Source of the DNA: CAIYRG01 sp963747255
GTDB taxonomy: Bacteria > Pseudomonadota > Alphaproteobacteria > Micropepsales > Micropepsaceae
Length of the DNA: 64,000 nucleotides
Assembly: GCA_963747255.1 (NCBI GenBank)
Contig: CAVVEG010000002.1
Coordinates: forward strand, 62,001-126,000
Direction of reading: 5' to 3'
Positions 15,898 through 24,114 of this stretch are shown here, one piece after another (position 1 is the first letter of the stretch; every line of letters starts with the position of its first letter). The notes beneath the pieces are model-generated. The model was not told the origin of the DNA. It did no database searches and saw only the letters and a list, made by a program, of their open reading frames with translations. The translations under genes and the position numbers were made by a program.

Positions 15898-16692
15898 TCA
15901 CGCCGCTTCCCGACGAAGCGAATGAAAGAACAGCGCCTGACCAATTGTAGCCTGCACGGTCTCGGGCAGGAACGGCTTGGTAATCAGATAAGTTGGTTCC
16001 GGACGTTCGCCCGTCAACAGCCGCTCCGGATAAGCGGTGACGAAAATGACGGGGATATCGAAGCTGTGGAGAATCTCGGTCACCGCATCTATACCGGATC
16101 CGCCTTCGCCAAGATTGATGTCGGCCAGGATCAGACCGGGCTGCTGCGCGCGGGCTTTGGCCACCGCTTCGTCTTTCGATGCCGCGGTGCCCACCACTTT
16201 GTGTCCCAGTTCGACCACCAGATTCTCCAGATCCAGTGCAATAATTGACTCGTCTTCAATGATCAGCACGCGGGAAGCGAGCTGCCGTTCGATCGCGTGT
16301 TGGGCTTCCACAATCGACTGCTCCACTTCCTCGGGGCTTTCATCGAGAATCTTCCCCGCCTCACTGAGTGAAAAACCCTCGACCGCAGTCAGAAGCAGCG
16401 CGGCGCGCGCGGCGGATGTCAGGGAACGCAGTCGTTCCTCGGGAGTGAGCAGTTTCACGTCGAGCGAAACATCCTGGTCCAGATGACTTGCCGTGCTCGA
16501 CCAAATGATATGGAAAAGCCGGTAAAGAGCGACCCTCGGCGGCAGATCGGTTGCCAGCTCCGATTTCCCGGCAAGCACGGCTGTGAGCGCGGCGCGCACA
16601 TAGGCATCGCCACTGGTCTGCGAGCCCGTGAGAGCTCTGGCGTAACGACGAAGATAAGGGAGATGTGGCGCCAGGGATTCGGTCAGGGTCAT
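15898..16692 (-). CDS. phyR: Response regulator / anti-anti-sigma factor PhyR
   Basis: Central switch of the alphaproteobacterial general stress response. Residues 1-135 form a sigma-factor-like domain (region 2-like LPYLRRYARALTGSQTSGDA, region 4-like AALLLTAVEGFSLSEAGKIL). Residues 141-264 form a receiver domain (RVLIIEDESIIALDLENLV, phosphoacceptor Asp191 in LILADINLG, VIFVTAYP, ITKPF). When phosphorylated, PhyR binds NepR and releases EcfG. The 264-residue length is standard. The start at 16692 begins MTLTESLAPHLPYL; an upstream in-frame start would run into the promoter. It is divergent from nepR-ecfG with an exact EcfG promoter of its own. Confidence 0.97.
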   Translation of the reverse strand: MTLTESLAPHLPYLRRYARALTGSQTSGDAYVRAALTAVLAGKSELATDLPPRVALYRLFHIIWSSTASHLDQDVSLDVKLLTPEERLRSLTSAARAALLLTAVEGFSLSEAGKILDESPEEVEQSIVEAQHAIERQLASRVLIIEDESIIALDLENLVVELGHKVVGTAASKDEAVAKARAQQPGLILADINLGEGGSGIDAVTEILHSFDIPVIFVTAYPERLLTGERPEPTYLITKPFLPETVQATIGQALFFHSLRREAA

Positions 16693-16721
16693 TTTTTTAT
16701 CCTTCGGTTGCACCGGACCCA

Positions 16722-16746
16722 AACGGATAAACTGCAGGAATGTTCC
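16722..16746 (-). promoter_or_regulatory. EcfG promoter for phyR
   Basis: On the minus strand: GGAAC (16746-16742), a 16-nt spacer and CGTT (16725-16722), 29 nt before the phyR start. It is an exact consensus match and implies positive autoregulation. Confidence 0.78.
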
Positions 16747-16754
16747 ATTTGTCC

Positions 16755-16779
16755 GGAACTACTTCCAGCTTCGTCCGTT
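16755..16779 (+). promoter_or_regulatory. EcfG promoter for nepR-ecfG
   Basis: GGAAC 16755-16759, a 16-nt spacer, CGTT 16776-16779 on the plus strand, 77 nt before the nepR start. Its -35 element is 8 bp from the -35 of the divergent phyR promoter, so the two promoters are arranged back to back. Confidence 0.78.
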
Positions 16780-16856
16780 TAAGGGCTCTCAGGGAAGGGC
16801 TTTCTTTGGGAGGGCTCGTCATTCGGGCCGTTAACTCAGTCACTTAGGGCGGTCAC

Positions 16857-17093
16857 ATGGACGGACGATTCCGGGACGGATTGGCTTTGAGACGCGAGGG
16901 TGGGAATTTGGATGTGAAAAGGGAAGAACCGGACAGGGAAAAGACGATTGCTGCGCGCGCGCGGCAGCGGGCAATCGGGCGTGAGTTGCGGCGCCTCTAC
17001 GACGAGATTGTCCAGGAGCCCGTTCCCGATGATTTCCTTGAACTTCTCAAGAAAATCGACGCAGCGGCAGGCAAGAAGGACGGCGGATCGTGA
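16857..17093 (+). CDS. nepR: Anti-sigma factor NepR
   Basis: A 78-residue anti-sigma factor that holds EcfG inactive until phosphorylated PhyR captures it. The core helix pair is visible in RAIGRELRRLYDEIVQEPVP and DDFLELLKKID, the conserved NepR region; the N-terminal 25 residues are variable and charged, as in the family. ATG 16857 is taken as the start, though the first ~18 residues lack homology and a later start is possible. The stop overlaps the ecfG start by 4 bp (GTGA), coupling the two. Confidence 0.93.
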   Translation: MDGRFRDGLALRREGGNLDVKREEPDREKTIAARARQRAIGRELRRLYDEIVQEPVPDDFLELLKKIDAAAGKKDGGS

Positions 17094-17776
17094 AATCTCA
17101 CAATTTTGACGAGCCATCCATGAGCGCAAGCGGGCAGGCAGCCCAGGCTGTTCTGGCAGAATCCGATCAGGATTTTCGCCATGACCTCCTCGAACTCATT
17201 CCGTTCCTGCGTGCCTTTTCCCGCTCATTGTGTGGCGACAGGGAACTTGCAGACGATCTGGCGCAGGAAGCTCTCGCCAAAGCATGGCAATCCCGCGAGA
17301 CCTTCCGGGCGGGGTCGAATCTCAAAGCGTGGCTGTTCACGATTTTGCGCAACCAGTTTTATTCCGACCGCCGTCGCGCCTGGCGTCAGGCCCCATGGGA
17401 CGAGAGTGCGGCCGAACGCGTTCCCATCGCACGCGGCGAACAGACTTGGGCAGTACAGTTGTCCGATACGGCACGCGCGCTTCGTGGTCTTCCGGCCGAA
17501 CAGCGTGAAGCGCTGATATTGGTCGGCGCCGGCGGCTTCTCCTATGAAGACGCTGCCAAGATCAGCAATTGCGCCGTGGGCACGGTCAAGAGCCGCGTGG
17601 CCCGGGCCCGCAAAGCTCTGTCCGCCGCATTGGAAGGAAACGGTCCGCTGCCAAACGAGCCGCGCCCTGCGGGGAAAGACGCGACCAATGAAATCATGGC
17701 GCAGCTCGATCGGCTGGCACCCGTCGATTCGCAGGAAAGCAGCGAAGGAGTCGACGTCAAGCCGGACGCCACCTGA
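17090..17776 (+). CDS. ecfG: RNA polymerase sigma factor EcfG
   Basis: ECF-type sigma factor (ECF15/EcfG) directing transcription of the general stress regulon. It is 228 residues from the GTG at 17090, or 218 from ATG 17120. Region 2 is visible as LRAFSRSLCGDRELADDLAQ, EALAKAWQS and LKAWLFTILRNQFYSDRRR, and region 4 as ALRGLPAEQREALILVGAGG, FSYEDAAKISNCAVGTVKSR and VARARKAL. It is translationally coupled to nepR. The promoter upstream of nepR carries its own recognition sequence, giving autoregulation. The C-terminal ~30 residues beyond region 4 overlap the most likely start of the following kinase gene. Confidence 0.96.
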   Translation: MKSHNFDEPSMSASGQAAQAVLAESDQDFRHDLLELIPFLRAFSRSLCGDRELADDLAQEALAKAWQSRETFRAGSNLKAWLFTILRNQFYSDRRRAWRQAPWDESAAERVPIARGEQTWAVQLSDTARALRGLPAEQREALILVGAGGFSYEDAAKISNCAVGTVKSRVARARKALSAALEGNGPLPNEPRPAGKDATNEIMAQLDRLAPVDSQESSEGVDVKPDAT

Positions 17777-19526
17777 TACCGCCGGGAGGACACTGCGCCT
17801 CCGTCTCCTGTTCTGGATCACGATCTGGCTGGCGCCCGTCGCGGCCATCAGCATCGTCCAGGGCATTGACCGCGTGGAACGCGATGCCGCGGACGTTCGC
17901 GATCGGATGTTCGAAAACGCGCGCGCGAACGCATCGCAGGAAGAGAACGTCTTCGCATCCGGCGAACAGGTCCTGCGCGCGCTCGCCAATCAGCCCGAGG
18001 TGCGTGAACCCGGCGCCGGCTGCGCAAACGCGCTTGCCGATGCACTGAAGGGCCTGTTCTATTTCGCGGACTTTTACCGGCTGGATACGCACGGAAACGT
18101 TCTCTGCGCGGCGATACGGCCCCCCGCATCGGCTGCTGCGAACCAACCCTGGTGGCAACAGGCGATTCGGGCAAATGCGTTCTTCATCGCGCCGCAGACT
18201 TACAGCTCTGCCCTGCAGAGCAATGTCCTGCAAGGTGTGTTGCCGTTGCGAAAGCCCGATGGACAATTTGTCGGCGCGATTGTCCTGGTGTTCGACGTTT
18301 CCTGGCTGGACCGTCTGCTTCGGAACCGGCCTTTGCCGGCGGATACGGTTCTTGCGGTCTTCGATCCTGCAGGAACAATCATTGCGGCGAACGACTTAAA
18401 AGCAGCTCAGGCCATTTTTGTCCATCACCCTCCTGCAGGACAGCAGGAACAGTTGTTGTCCCGCAGCGCCTTCGGCCACTCATGGACCTATGCACTGGTT
18501 CCAATCTTCGGTCGCGGAATCGCAGTGGGATTTGCGCGCCGAAACAGCCTGCTTTTCGGCAGCACCTATCTGCACGTTGCGACCGACCTGCTTCTGCCTG
18601 TCCTCATGCTCACGCTCGCCTCTGCCGCAATCTGGATTGCAACCGGCCGGCTGATTACACGCTGGTTGGTCTACCTTCGGCGCATCGCAATCGCCTACAC
18701 CCGCGGTCATTATGCCGTGCGGCCTGTTGCGCTCGCGGCTGCGCCCACCGAATTCAGGGAACTCGGCGAAACCATTTCGGGAATGGCTGCCGCGGTTGAA
18801 GATCGCGATCGGCGACTGCGCACCGCATTGGATCAAAAATCGCTGCTCATCCGGGAGACCCATCACAGGGTCAAGAACAATCTGCAGATTGTCATGAGTC
18901 TGCTCTCGCTCCAGGCAGGCAAACTCCGTGACCCGGCCGCGCAACAAGCGCTTCGGCAGGCCCAATTCCGCGTCAACGCGCTCGCGTTGGTGCACCGCAT
19001 CCTCTACGAAAACGAAGATCTGGGAGCAATCGGCCTCAGGAAGCTGATCGAAGATGTTGCCAGACAAATCCAGGACGCCGCGGGTGGCGAAAGCCGCGAT
19101 TTGCGCCTCCAGTTCAATCTCGCGCGGCGTCAGATTACCAGCGATCTTGCGGTGCCATTGACATTGTTTCTGGTCGAGGCACTGACCAATGCCTTTCGTC
19201 ACGCCTATCCGGGCGAGGCCAGGGGCACAGTATTCGTGTCGCTGCTGCCTGCTCCGGGCGGCATGTTGCGCCTCTCGATCGAAGATGACGGTGTCGGCCT
19301 GCCGCCCCCGGATGGAGGAGCGGGCATTGGCGCGCGCCTGATCGAAGCTTTCGCAAGGCAGGTCGGCGGGACTGCATCGGTTCGCCGCCGCAAACCATCG
19401 GGAACGGCGGTTGAACTGCTTTTCGCCGATCCGGGAACGCCGCCAGGTCCGTCAGGCACACAACATCGGTTTCATCGCCGGGAAACGGTGGCCAACGGCG
19501 GCGCCGTCGCAGGCGCCCGGCGCTAG
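17688..19526 (+). CDS. Membrane sensor histidine kinase (HisKA_2 family, PhyK-like)
   Basis: Likely kinase feeding PhyR. Order: TM1 (LRLRLLFWITIWLAPVAAIS), a periplasmic sensor domain of ~240 residues, TM2 (LLLPVLMLTLASAAIWIATG), a HAMP-like region, a HisKA_2 dimerisation domain with phosphoacceptor in LIRETHHRVKNNLQ (His near 392/393) and a HATPase domain (FLVEALTNAFRHAYPGEA, LSIEDDGVGLPPP, GGAGIGARLIEAFARQ). The adjacency to ecfG and HisKA_2 type match known PhyK kinases. The start is unclear: the frame is open well upstream, the only ATG giving an intact TM1 is 17688 inside ecfG (89 bp overlap), and a GGGAGGA at 17784-17790 precedes a CTG at 17793 with very tight spacing. Confidence 0.85.
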   Translation: MKSWRSSIGWHPSIRRKAAKESTSSRTPPDTAGRTLRLRLLFWITIWLAPVAAISIVQGIDRVERDAADVRDRMFENARANASQEENVFASGEQVLRALANQPEVREPGAGCANALADALKGLFYFADFYRLDTHGNVLCAAIRPPASAAANQPWWQQAIRANAFFIAPQTYSSALQSNVLQGVLPLRKPDGQFVGAIVLVFDVSWLDRLLRNRPLPADTVLAVFDPAGTIIAANDLKAAQAIFVHHPPAGQQEQLLSRSAFGHSWTYALVPIFGRGIAVGFARRNSLLFGSTYLHVATDLLLPVLMLTLASAAIWIATGRLITRWLVYLRRIAIAYTRGHYAVRPVALAAAPTEFRELGETISGMAAAVEDRDRRLRTALDQKSLLIRETHHRVKNNLQIVMSLLSLQAGKLRDPAAQQALRQAQFRVNALALVHRILYENEDLGAIGLRKLIEDVARQIQDAAGGESRDLRLQFNLARRQITSDLAVPLTLFLVEALTNAFRHAYPGEARGTVFVSLLPAPGGMLRLSIEDDGVGLPPPDGGAGIGARLIEAFARQVGGTASVRRRKPSGTAVELLFADPGTPPGPSGTQHRFHRRETVANGGAVAGARR

Positions 19527-20044
19527 ATCATCTTCTGATGCCGCACCACAAAATGCATTCCGACCCGGATCGGTTCATGATCCACCACGACAAAGCCGGC
19601 GCTCTGGTAAAGTGCGAGGAGTTTCGGTCGCGGCTCGCAATCGAGCCGGAGATATTTCCGTCCCTTTGATCGTGCTTCGCGGCCGGCCCAATCCAGCATG
19701 AGGTGCGCATAGCCGAGACCCGCGAACCGGCGCGCCACGGCGAGACGATGCACATACAGCGCTTCAGCCATTCGCGCTTCCGGCCAGAAAAGACGATCCT
19801 CGTCATGCAGATACATGCAGGCGCAGAGTTCGCCCGCATTTCGCGCGATCACGAGTTCGCCCGCGCGCGCAACTTGCGCCAATTCCTCACCCGAAATTTC
19901 CGGATCGCCCCAAAGAGGTTCGCCTATTTCCGCCAACCACCGCGCGATTTCCCGGATGAGCGCATGCACCTCGGGAAAAAACTCCATCCCGGCCTGCCCG
20001 ATCAGCAGGTCGCCGCATGCTACGGCATCGGGAATGGACATCAT
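19523..20044 (-). CDS. GNAT family N-acetyltransferase
   Basis: A 173-residue cytoplasmic acetyltransferase. The acetyl-CoA-binding segment is LAVARRFAGLGYAHLMLDWA (R-x-x-G-x-G/A loop), followed by KYLRLDCEPRPKLLALYQSA and the usual final strand (GFVVVDHEPI). The N-terminal helices carry the variable substrate-binding part. The substrate cannot be predicted. It starts 6 bp downstream of pntB on the same strand and is probably read through from the transhydrogenase operon. Its 3' end overlaps the convergent kinase gene by 4 bp. Confidence 0.88.
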   Translation of the reverse strand: MMSIPDAVACGDLLIGQAGMEFFPEVHALIREIARWLAEIGEPLWGDPEISGEELAQVARAGELVIARNAGELCACMYLHDEDRLFWPEARMAEALYVHRLAVARRFAGLGYAHLMLDWAGREARSKGRKYLRLDCEPRPKLLALYQSAGFVVVDHEPIRVGMHFVVRHQKMI

Positions 20045-20050
20045 GGCATC

Positions 20051-21469
20051 TCAGCCGAGAGCTTTGATGATTTCCTCGGTCATCTTCTTGGCATCGCCGA
20101 ACAGCATCATAGTGTTATCGCGAAAGAAGAGTTCATTCTCGATTCCGGCATAGCCGGAACCCATGCCGCGCTTGACGAAAAGCACCGTCTTCGCCTTTTC
20201 CACATCGAGGATGGGCATCCCGAAGATCGGCGATTGCGGGTTTGTTTTGGCCGCAGGGTTGGTCACGTCGTTCGCCCCGATGACATAGGCCACGTCCGTC
20301 TGCGCGAACTGCGAGTTGATGTCCTCCAGTTCGAAAACCTCATCATACGGAACATTCGCTTCGGCGAGAAGCACGTTCATATGGCCCGGCATGCGTCCAG
20401 CGACCGGGTGAATGGCATAGGACAATTTCACGCCTTCGGCCTTCAGCTTGTCGGCCATTTCACGCACCGCGTGTTGCGCCTGCGCGACAGCCATGCCGTA
20501 ACCCGGGACAATGATTACCGATCCTGCATTCTTCATGATGAACGCAGCGTCTTCCGCGGAGCCCTGCTTCACGGGCCGGGTTTCGGCGGGACCACCCGCC
20601 GCGCCGGTCTCGCCGCCAAAACCGCCGGCAATCACCGAAATGAATGAGCGATTCATCCCTTTGCACATGATGTAGGAAAGAATCGCGCCCGACGACCCGA
20701 CCAGTGCCCCGGTGATGATCAGGGCCGTGTTCTCCAGCGTGAATCCGATGCCGGCCGCGGCCCAGCCGGAGTAGGAGTTCAGCATCGAAACTACGACCGG
20801 CATATCCGCGCCGCCAATCGGAATAATCAATGTGATTCCGAATAAGAAGGAAAGCACAGCGATCGCCCAGAATGACCATGCCGCCTGGCCAATGACGAAC
20901 CAGACGACCAACGCGATAATCACAAGCGCAATCAGCAGATTCAGCAGATGCCGCGCCGGCAGCAGAATGGGAGCGCCTGACATATTCCCGTTCAGCTTGG
21001 CAAAGGCGATGATCGAGCCGGCAAATGTCACCGCGCCTATCGCCACGCCCAAACTCATTTCAATCAGACTTTGGGTGCGAATGACACCCGTGCACATGTT
21101 TGCGGAGTTGAGAACGCAAATTCCGTAAGCCGACGGTGAGTAAAGTGCCGCCGCAGCGACAAGCACGGCCGCGAGACCAACCAGGCTGTGGAATGCTGCG
21201 ACCAGTTGCGGCATGGCGGTCATAGCGATCCGTCTCGCCGTGACCGCGCCGATCCCCCCGCCAATGGCAAACCCGGCGATAATGAGCCCCCAGGTGAAGC
21301 CGTCGGGCACGCCGCGCCACGCCAGCGTGGTGGCCACGGCAAGACCCATGCCGATCATGCCGAGGCGATTGCCGCTGCGCGATGTCACGGGACTCGAGAG
21401 TCCACGCAAGGCGAGGATGAAAAGCACCCCGGACGCGAGGTAAAGCAGGGCGGCGATATTGGCGTTCAT
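20051..21469 (-). CDS. pntB: NAD(P) transhydrogenase beta subunit
   Basis: Beta subunit of the proton-translocating transhydrogenase, which uses the proton gradient to transfer hydride from NADH to NADP+. The 472-residue protein has a membrane half with multiple helices (IAALLYLASGVLFILALRGL through IGITLIIPIGGADMPVVVSM-like stretches) and a C-terminal NADP-binding domain (IIVPGYGMAVAQAQHAVREM, HPVAGRMPGHMNVLLAEANV, YVIGANDVTNPAA, PILDVEKAKTVLFVKRGMGS). Length and motifs are standard. It is last of the three transhydrogenase genes, 13 bp after the small alpha-2 subunit gene. Confidence 0.97.
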   Translation of the reverse strand: MNANIAALLYLASGVLFILALRGLSSPVTSRSGNRLGMIGMGLAVATTLAWRGVPDGFTWGLIIAGFAIGGGIGAVTARRIAMTAMPQLVAAFHSLVGLAAVLVAAAALYSPSAYGICVLNSANMCTGVIRTQSLIEMSLGVAIGAVTFAGSIIAFAKLNGNMSGAPILLPARHLLNLLIALVIIALVVWFVIGQAAWSFWAIAVLSFLFGITLIIPIGGADMPVVVSMLNSYSGWAAAGIGFTLENTALIITGALVGSSGAILSYIMCKGMNRSFISVIAGGFGGETGAAGGPAETRPVKQGSAEDAAFIMKNAGSVIIVPGYGMAVAQAQHAVREMADKLKAEGVKLSYAIHPVAGRMPGHMNVLLAEANVPYDEVFELEDINSQFAQTDVAYVIGANDVTNPAAKTNPQSPIFGMPILDVEKAKTVLFVKRGMGSGYAGIENELFFRDNTMMLFGDAKKMTEEIIKALG

Positions 21470-21482
21470 CGCGCGGCCGGCC

Positions 21483-21794
21483 TCACTTCTTCTCTTTTTT
21501 GCGATACATGGCGAGCATTCTCTGTGTCACCAGGAACCCGCCGAATATGTTCACCGAAGCAAGGATCAGAGCGACGAAACCGAGCCCCTTCGAAGCCGCC
21601 CAGGACGCGCTGGAGCTCGAATTGACTATCACCGCAAGCAGCGCGCCGACGACGATCACCGACGAGATGGCGTTGGTCACGCTCATCAGCGGTGTATGCA
21701 AAGCCGGAGTCACGCTCCAGACGACATAGTAACCGACAAACACGGCAAGCACGAAAATCGAAATACGGAATATCAGGGGGTCGATGGCTTCCAT
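21483..21794 (-). CDS. pntAB: NAD(P) transhydrogenase alpha subunit part 2 (membrane part)
   Basis: A 103-residue membrane subunit that carries the transmembrane helices found at the C-terminus of PntA in organisms with a fused gene. Visible segments are LIFRISIFVLAVFVGYYVVW, SVTPALHTPLMSVTNAISSV and FGGFLVTQRMLAMYRKKEKK, all conserved. The split alpha subunit is normal for Alphaproteobacteria. It lies between pntAA (11 bp upstream) and pntB (13 bp downstream). Confidence 0.96.
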   Translation of the reverse strand: MEAIDPLIFRISIFVLAVFVGYYVVWSVTPALHTPLMSVTNAISSVIVVGALLAVIVNSSSSASWAASKGLGFVALILASVNIFGGFLVTQRMLAMYRKKEKK

Positions 21795-21805
21795 GTCGGC
21801 TCGCT

Positions 21806-22945
21806 TCAGGCAGATCTGAGCGATGGGTGTGTGATTGCCCCATCGCGGGAGAGATTGGCGCCTTTTATGATTTCATCTTCCCAGTTGATCTGGGCTGTCC
21901 CGGTTTTCTTGTCCACGAAGAGGCTGATGAAATTGAACAGATTGCGCGCGTAGAGATTAGACGCATCGACCGCAAGCCGGCCGGGGAGATTGGCGTAACC
22001 CATGATGATCACGCCATGCGCCTCGACCACCTCGCCGGCCACGGTCAGCGGGCAATTCCCACCCTGCTCAGCCGCAAGATCGACGATCACAGAGCCGGAC
22101 CGCATGGTCCGGACCATGTCTTCCGTGACGAGCACCGGCGCTTTGCGGCCAGGTATCAATGCCGTGGTTATGACGATGTCCTGCTTGCGGATCGTTTCGG
22201 CGATCAAAACTGCCTGCTTTGCCTGATATTCCCTGGACATCTCTTTGGCATAACCGGCCGTGGTCTGCGCCTGTTTGAATTCATCGTCCATAACCGCGAC
22301 GAAAGTCGCACCAAGACTTTCAACCTGTTCCTTGGTGGCGGGACGCACATCCGTTGCGGAAACGATGGCGCCAAGGCGGCGGGCGGTCGCAATTGCCTGA
22401 AGGCCGGCGACGCCCGCGCCCATCACCAGAACCCGCGCAGGAGCGATGGTGCCCGCCGCCGTCATCATCATTGGCATGGCCCGGCCAAATTGCGCCGCGG
22501 CATCGATGACCGCCTTGTAACCGGCCAGATTGGCCTGACTGGAAAGCACATCCATGGTCTGTGCACGGCTGATCCGAGGCAGGAATTCCATGGCGAACGT
22601 ATTGATTCCCGCCGTTGCCATTTTCCGGATCGCCTCCTGCTCCGTTGCAGGAGACAGCAGTCCCACCAGGATTGCCCCACGCTTGATTTGCGCGATTTCG
22701 TGATCGGTGGGCCCACGCACTTTGAGCACAAAATCGGCTTCTCTCAGCACGGCGTCTTCACCGGTTACGACCGCCGCGCCCGCCGCCGCATATTCGGCGT
22801 CGCTGATCCGCGCTTTGGCGCCCGCCCCCGATTCGACCCGAACATCAAGTCCAAGCGCGGTGAGCTTCTTTACGGTTTCCGGTGTCGCGGCAACGCGCGT
22901 TTCACCCGTGCGTCGCTCGCCCGGAATCGCGACAATCAGTGCCAT
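21806..22945 (-). CDS. pntAA: NAD(P) transhydrogenase alpha subunit part 1 (NAD-binding)
   Basis: A 379-residue soluble NAD(H)-binding domain of the transhydrogenase, related to alanine dehydrogenase. Motifs: VAIPGERRTGETRVAATPET at the N-terminus, PRISRAQTMDVLSSQANLAG, the Rossmann loop VLVMGAGVAGLQAIATARRL, VSATDVRPATKEQVESLGA and LVTEDMVRTMRSGSVIVDLA. The end of the protein, KKTGTAQINWEDEIIKGANL, is typical of the split form. It lies 26 bp downstream of the small cytochrome oxidase subunit IV gene. Confidence 0.97.
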   Translation of the reverse strand: MALIVAIPGERRTGETRVAATPETVKKLTALGLDVRVESGAGAKARISDAEYAAAGAAVVTGEDAVLREADFVLKVRGPTDHEIAQIKRGAILVGLLSPATEQEAIRKMATAGINTFAMEFLPRISRAQTMDVLSSQANLAGYKAVIDAAAQFGRAMPMMMTAAGTIAPARVLVMGAGVAGLQAIATARRLGAIVSATDVRPATKEQVESLGATFVAVMDDEFKQAQTTAGYAKEMSREYQAKQAVLIAETIRKQDIVITTALIPGRKAPVLVTEDMVRTMRSGSVIVDLAAEQGGNCPLTVAGEVVEAHGVIIMGYANLPGRLAVDASNLYARNLFNFISLFVDKKTGTAQINWEDEIIKGANLSRDGAITHPSLRSA

Positions 22946-22971
22946 GGGAATGTGTGTGCGACCGGTTCCGG

Positions 22972-23139
22972 TCAGCCGTTATGGGTGCGGAAAACCGCCA
23001 GAAACACAGCAATGATGATGATCCCCGCAGCGGACCATTTCATACCGTTCCAGAATGCGAGCCAGGTCTTGACATGATCACTGATGTCCATTGTGCCCGC
23101 AGGCGCGTCCTCACCGGCGTGGTGCGTGTTTTCGGCCAT
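22972..23139 (-). CDS. aa3-type cytochrome c oxidase subunit IV (small)
   Basis: A 55-residue protein, MAENTHHAGEDAPAGTMDIS then DHVKTWLAFWNGMKWS and one transmembrane helix (AGIIIIAVFLAVF). The GTMDISxxxKTWxxFxxxxKWS pattern is that of the small bacterial aa3 oxidase subunit IV (Pfam COX4_pro_2). It packs against the oxidase core in the inner membrane; its role in turnover is minor or unknown. In many Alphaproteobacteria this orphan subunit precedes the pnt genes, as here. Confidence 0.88.
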   Translation of the reverse strand: MAENTHHAGEDAPAGTMDISDHVKTWLAFWNGMKWSAAGIIIIAVFLAVFRTHNG

Positions 23140-23250
23140 GCTCTTTTTCCTGTAATTGCTGCAACCGACGGCCGGGAACTATAGCAAAGGCATCCCGGGG
23201 GCAATGGCTCCGGTCAGAGGCGCCGGAATGGCGACTTTTCGTCGCGGCGT

Positions 23251-23496
23251 TCAGGCACCCATCCCGAGCGCGGCGAGATACAGGTCCAGCACAGCCTCCT
23301 GTTCCTGGCGTTCCGTCTTGTCCAGTCGTCTCAGGCGCACCACCTGGCGCATGATTTTTGTATCGAAACCCTGCCCTTTGGCTTCGGAATAGACCTCCCG
23401 AATATCGGCAGCGAGGGCGCCCTTTTCCTCTTCCAGCCGCTCGATCCGCTCGACCAGCGACTTCAACTGACCTGCTGCAAACCCGTTCTTTGCCAT
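23251..23496 (-). CDS. gapR: GapR/DUF2312 nucleoid-associated protein
   Basis: An 81-residue DNA-binding protein. In Caulobacter GapR binds overtwisted AT-rich DNA ahead of replication forks and stimulates topoisomerases. The whole diagnostic sequence is present: GQLKSLVERIERLEEEKGAL, then ADIREVYSEAKGQGFDTKIM and RQVVRLRRLDKTERQEQEAV. It forms a long coiled coil followed by a short helix. The start at 23496 (MAKNGFAAGQ) is chosen because upstream in-frame sequence has no homology. The family is almost confined to Alphaproteobacteria. Confidence 0.95.
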   Translation of the reverse strand: MAKNGFAAGQLKSLVERIERLEEEKGALAADIREVYSEAKGQGFDTKIMRQVVRLRRLDKTERQEQEAVLDLYLAALGMGA

Positions 23497-23566
23497 ACCC
23501 ACCTCGAAAAACCAGGGCTCCACCGATAATGCCGGAGCGGACAGGCAGGAAGCGGCACGCGCGCTT

Positions 23567-23869
23567 TTAGCTGTGGGTTTTTGCCTGGGCTGTGGCGAAT
23601 TGGGCCTCCTGCCCGGCTGTCGCTTCCCGCTGGTACTGCCTTTTCCACTCCGCCGGGGGCATGCCGTAAACAATTTCACGCGCCTTGTCTTTATCCAGCG
23701 TGATTCCTTTTTCGGCGGCGGCCTCGCGATACCAGTCACCGAGACAATTGCGGCAGAAACCGGCAAGATTCATCAGGTCCATATTCTGGACATCGGTGCG
23801 CTTGCGCAGATGCGCTACCAGCCGCCGAAATGCCGCCGCTTCCAGTTCAGTGCGGGTTTGTTCGTCCAT
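23567..23869 (-). CDS. DUF1244 protein
   Basis: A 100-residue cytoplasmic protein containing the DUF1244 core: AAFRRLVAHLRKRTDVQNMD, LMNLAGFCRNCLGDWY with the conserved CRNCL, and AREIVYGMPPAEWKRQYQ. Function is unknown; the pair of cysteines could bind a metal. It is preceded by the basic/acidic segment MDEQTRTELEAA at 23869, which is taken as the start; the frame upstream lacks homology. It is transcribed in the direction of gapR (70 bp apart) and divergently from pyk. Confidence 0.92.
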   Translation of the reverse strand: MDEQTRTELEAAAFRRLVAHLRKRTDVQNMDLMNLAGFCRNCLGDWYREAAAEKGITLDKDKAREIVYGMPPAEWKRQYQREATAGQEAQFATAQAKTHS

Positions 23870-24114
23870 TTTGGGCTCCCGGGGAGATGCAGGCCTGATA
23901 TGGATGCTGTTCTTTGGCTTGCAAAGCAACCGGGAACCTGCCCCCTTGTGCACCGCAGTGGAAGGGAAGAAACACAGGCGCATTGACAGGATGCGAACCG
24001 CCCGACACTTTTTCGCCAAATCCCGCGTGTAACTCCGCCTTATCCCCGCTCCCACCGCAGTTGCTGCGTGATCGCGAGAACCGGAAGGCGGGCAACCTGA
24101 TTCTTGGCCGCCGA

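Noticed and set aside
21692..23077. 461-codon plus-strand frame across pntAA
   Set aside because: No homology; the opposite strand encodes textbook PntAA and the small cytochrome oxidase subunit.
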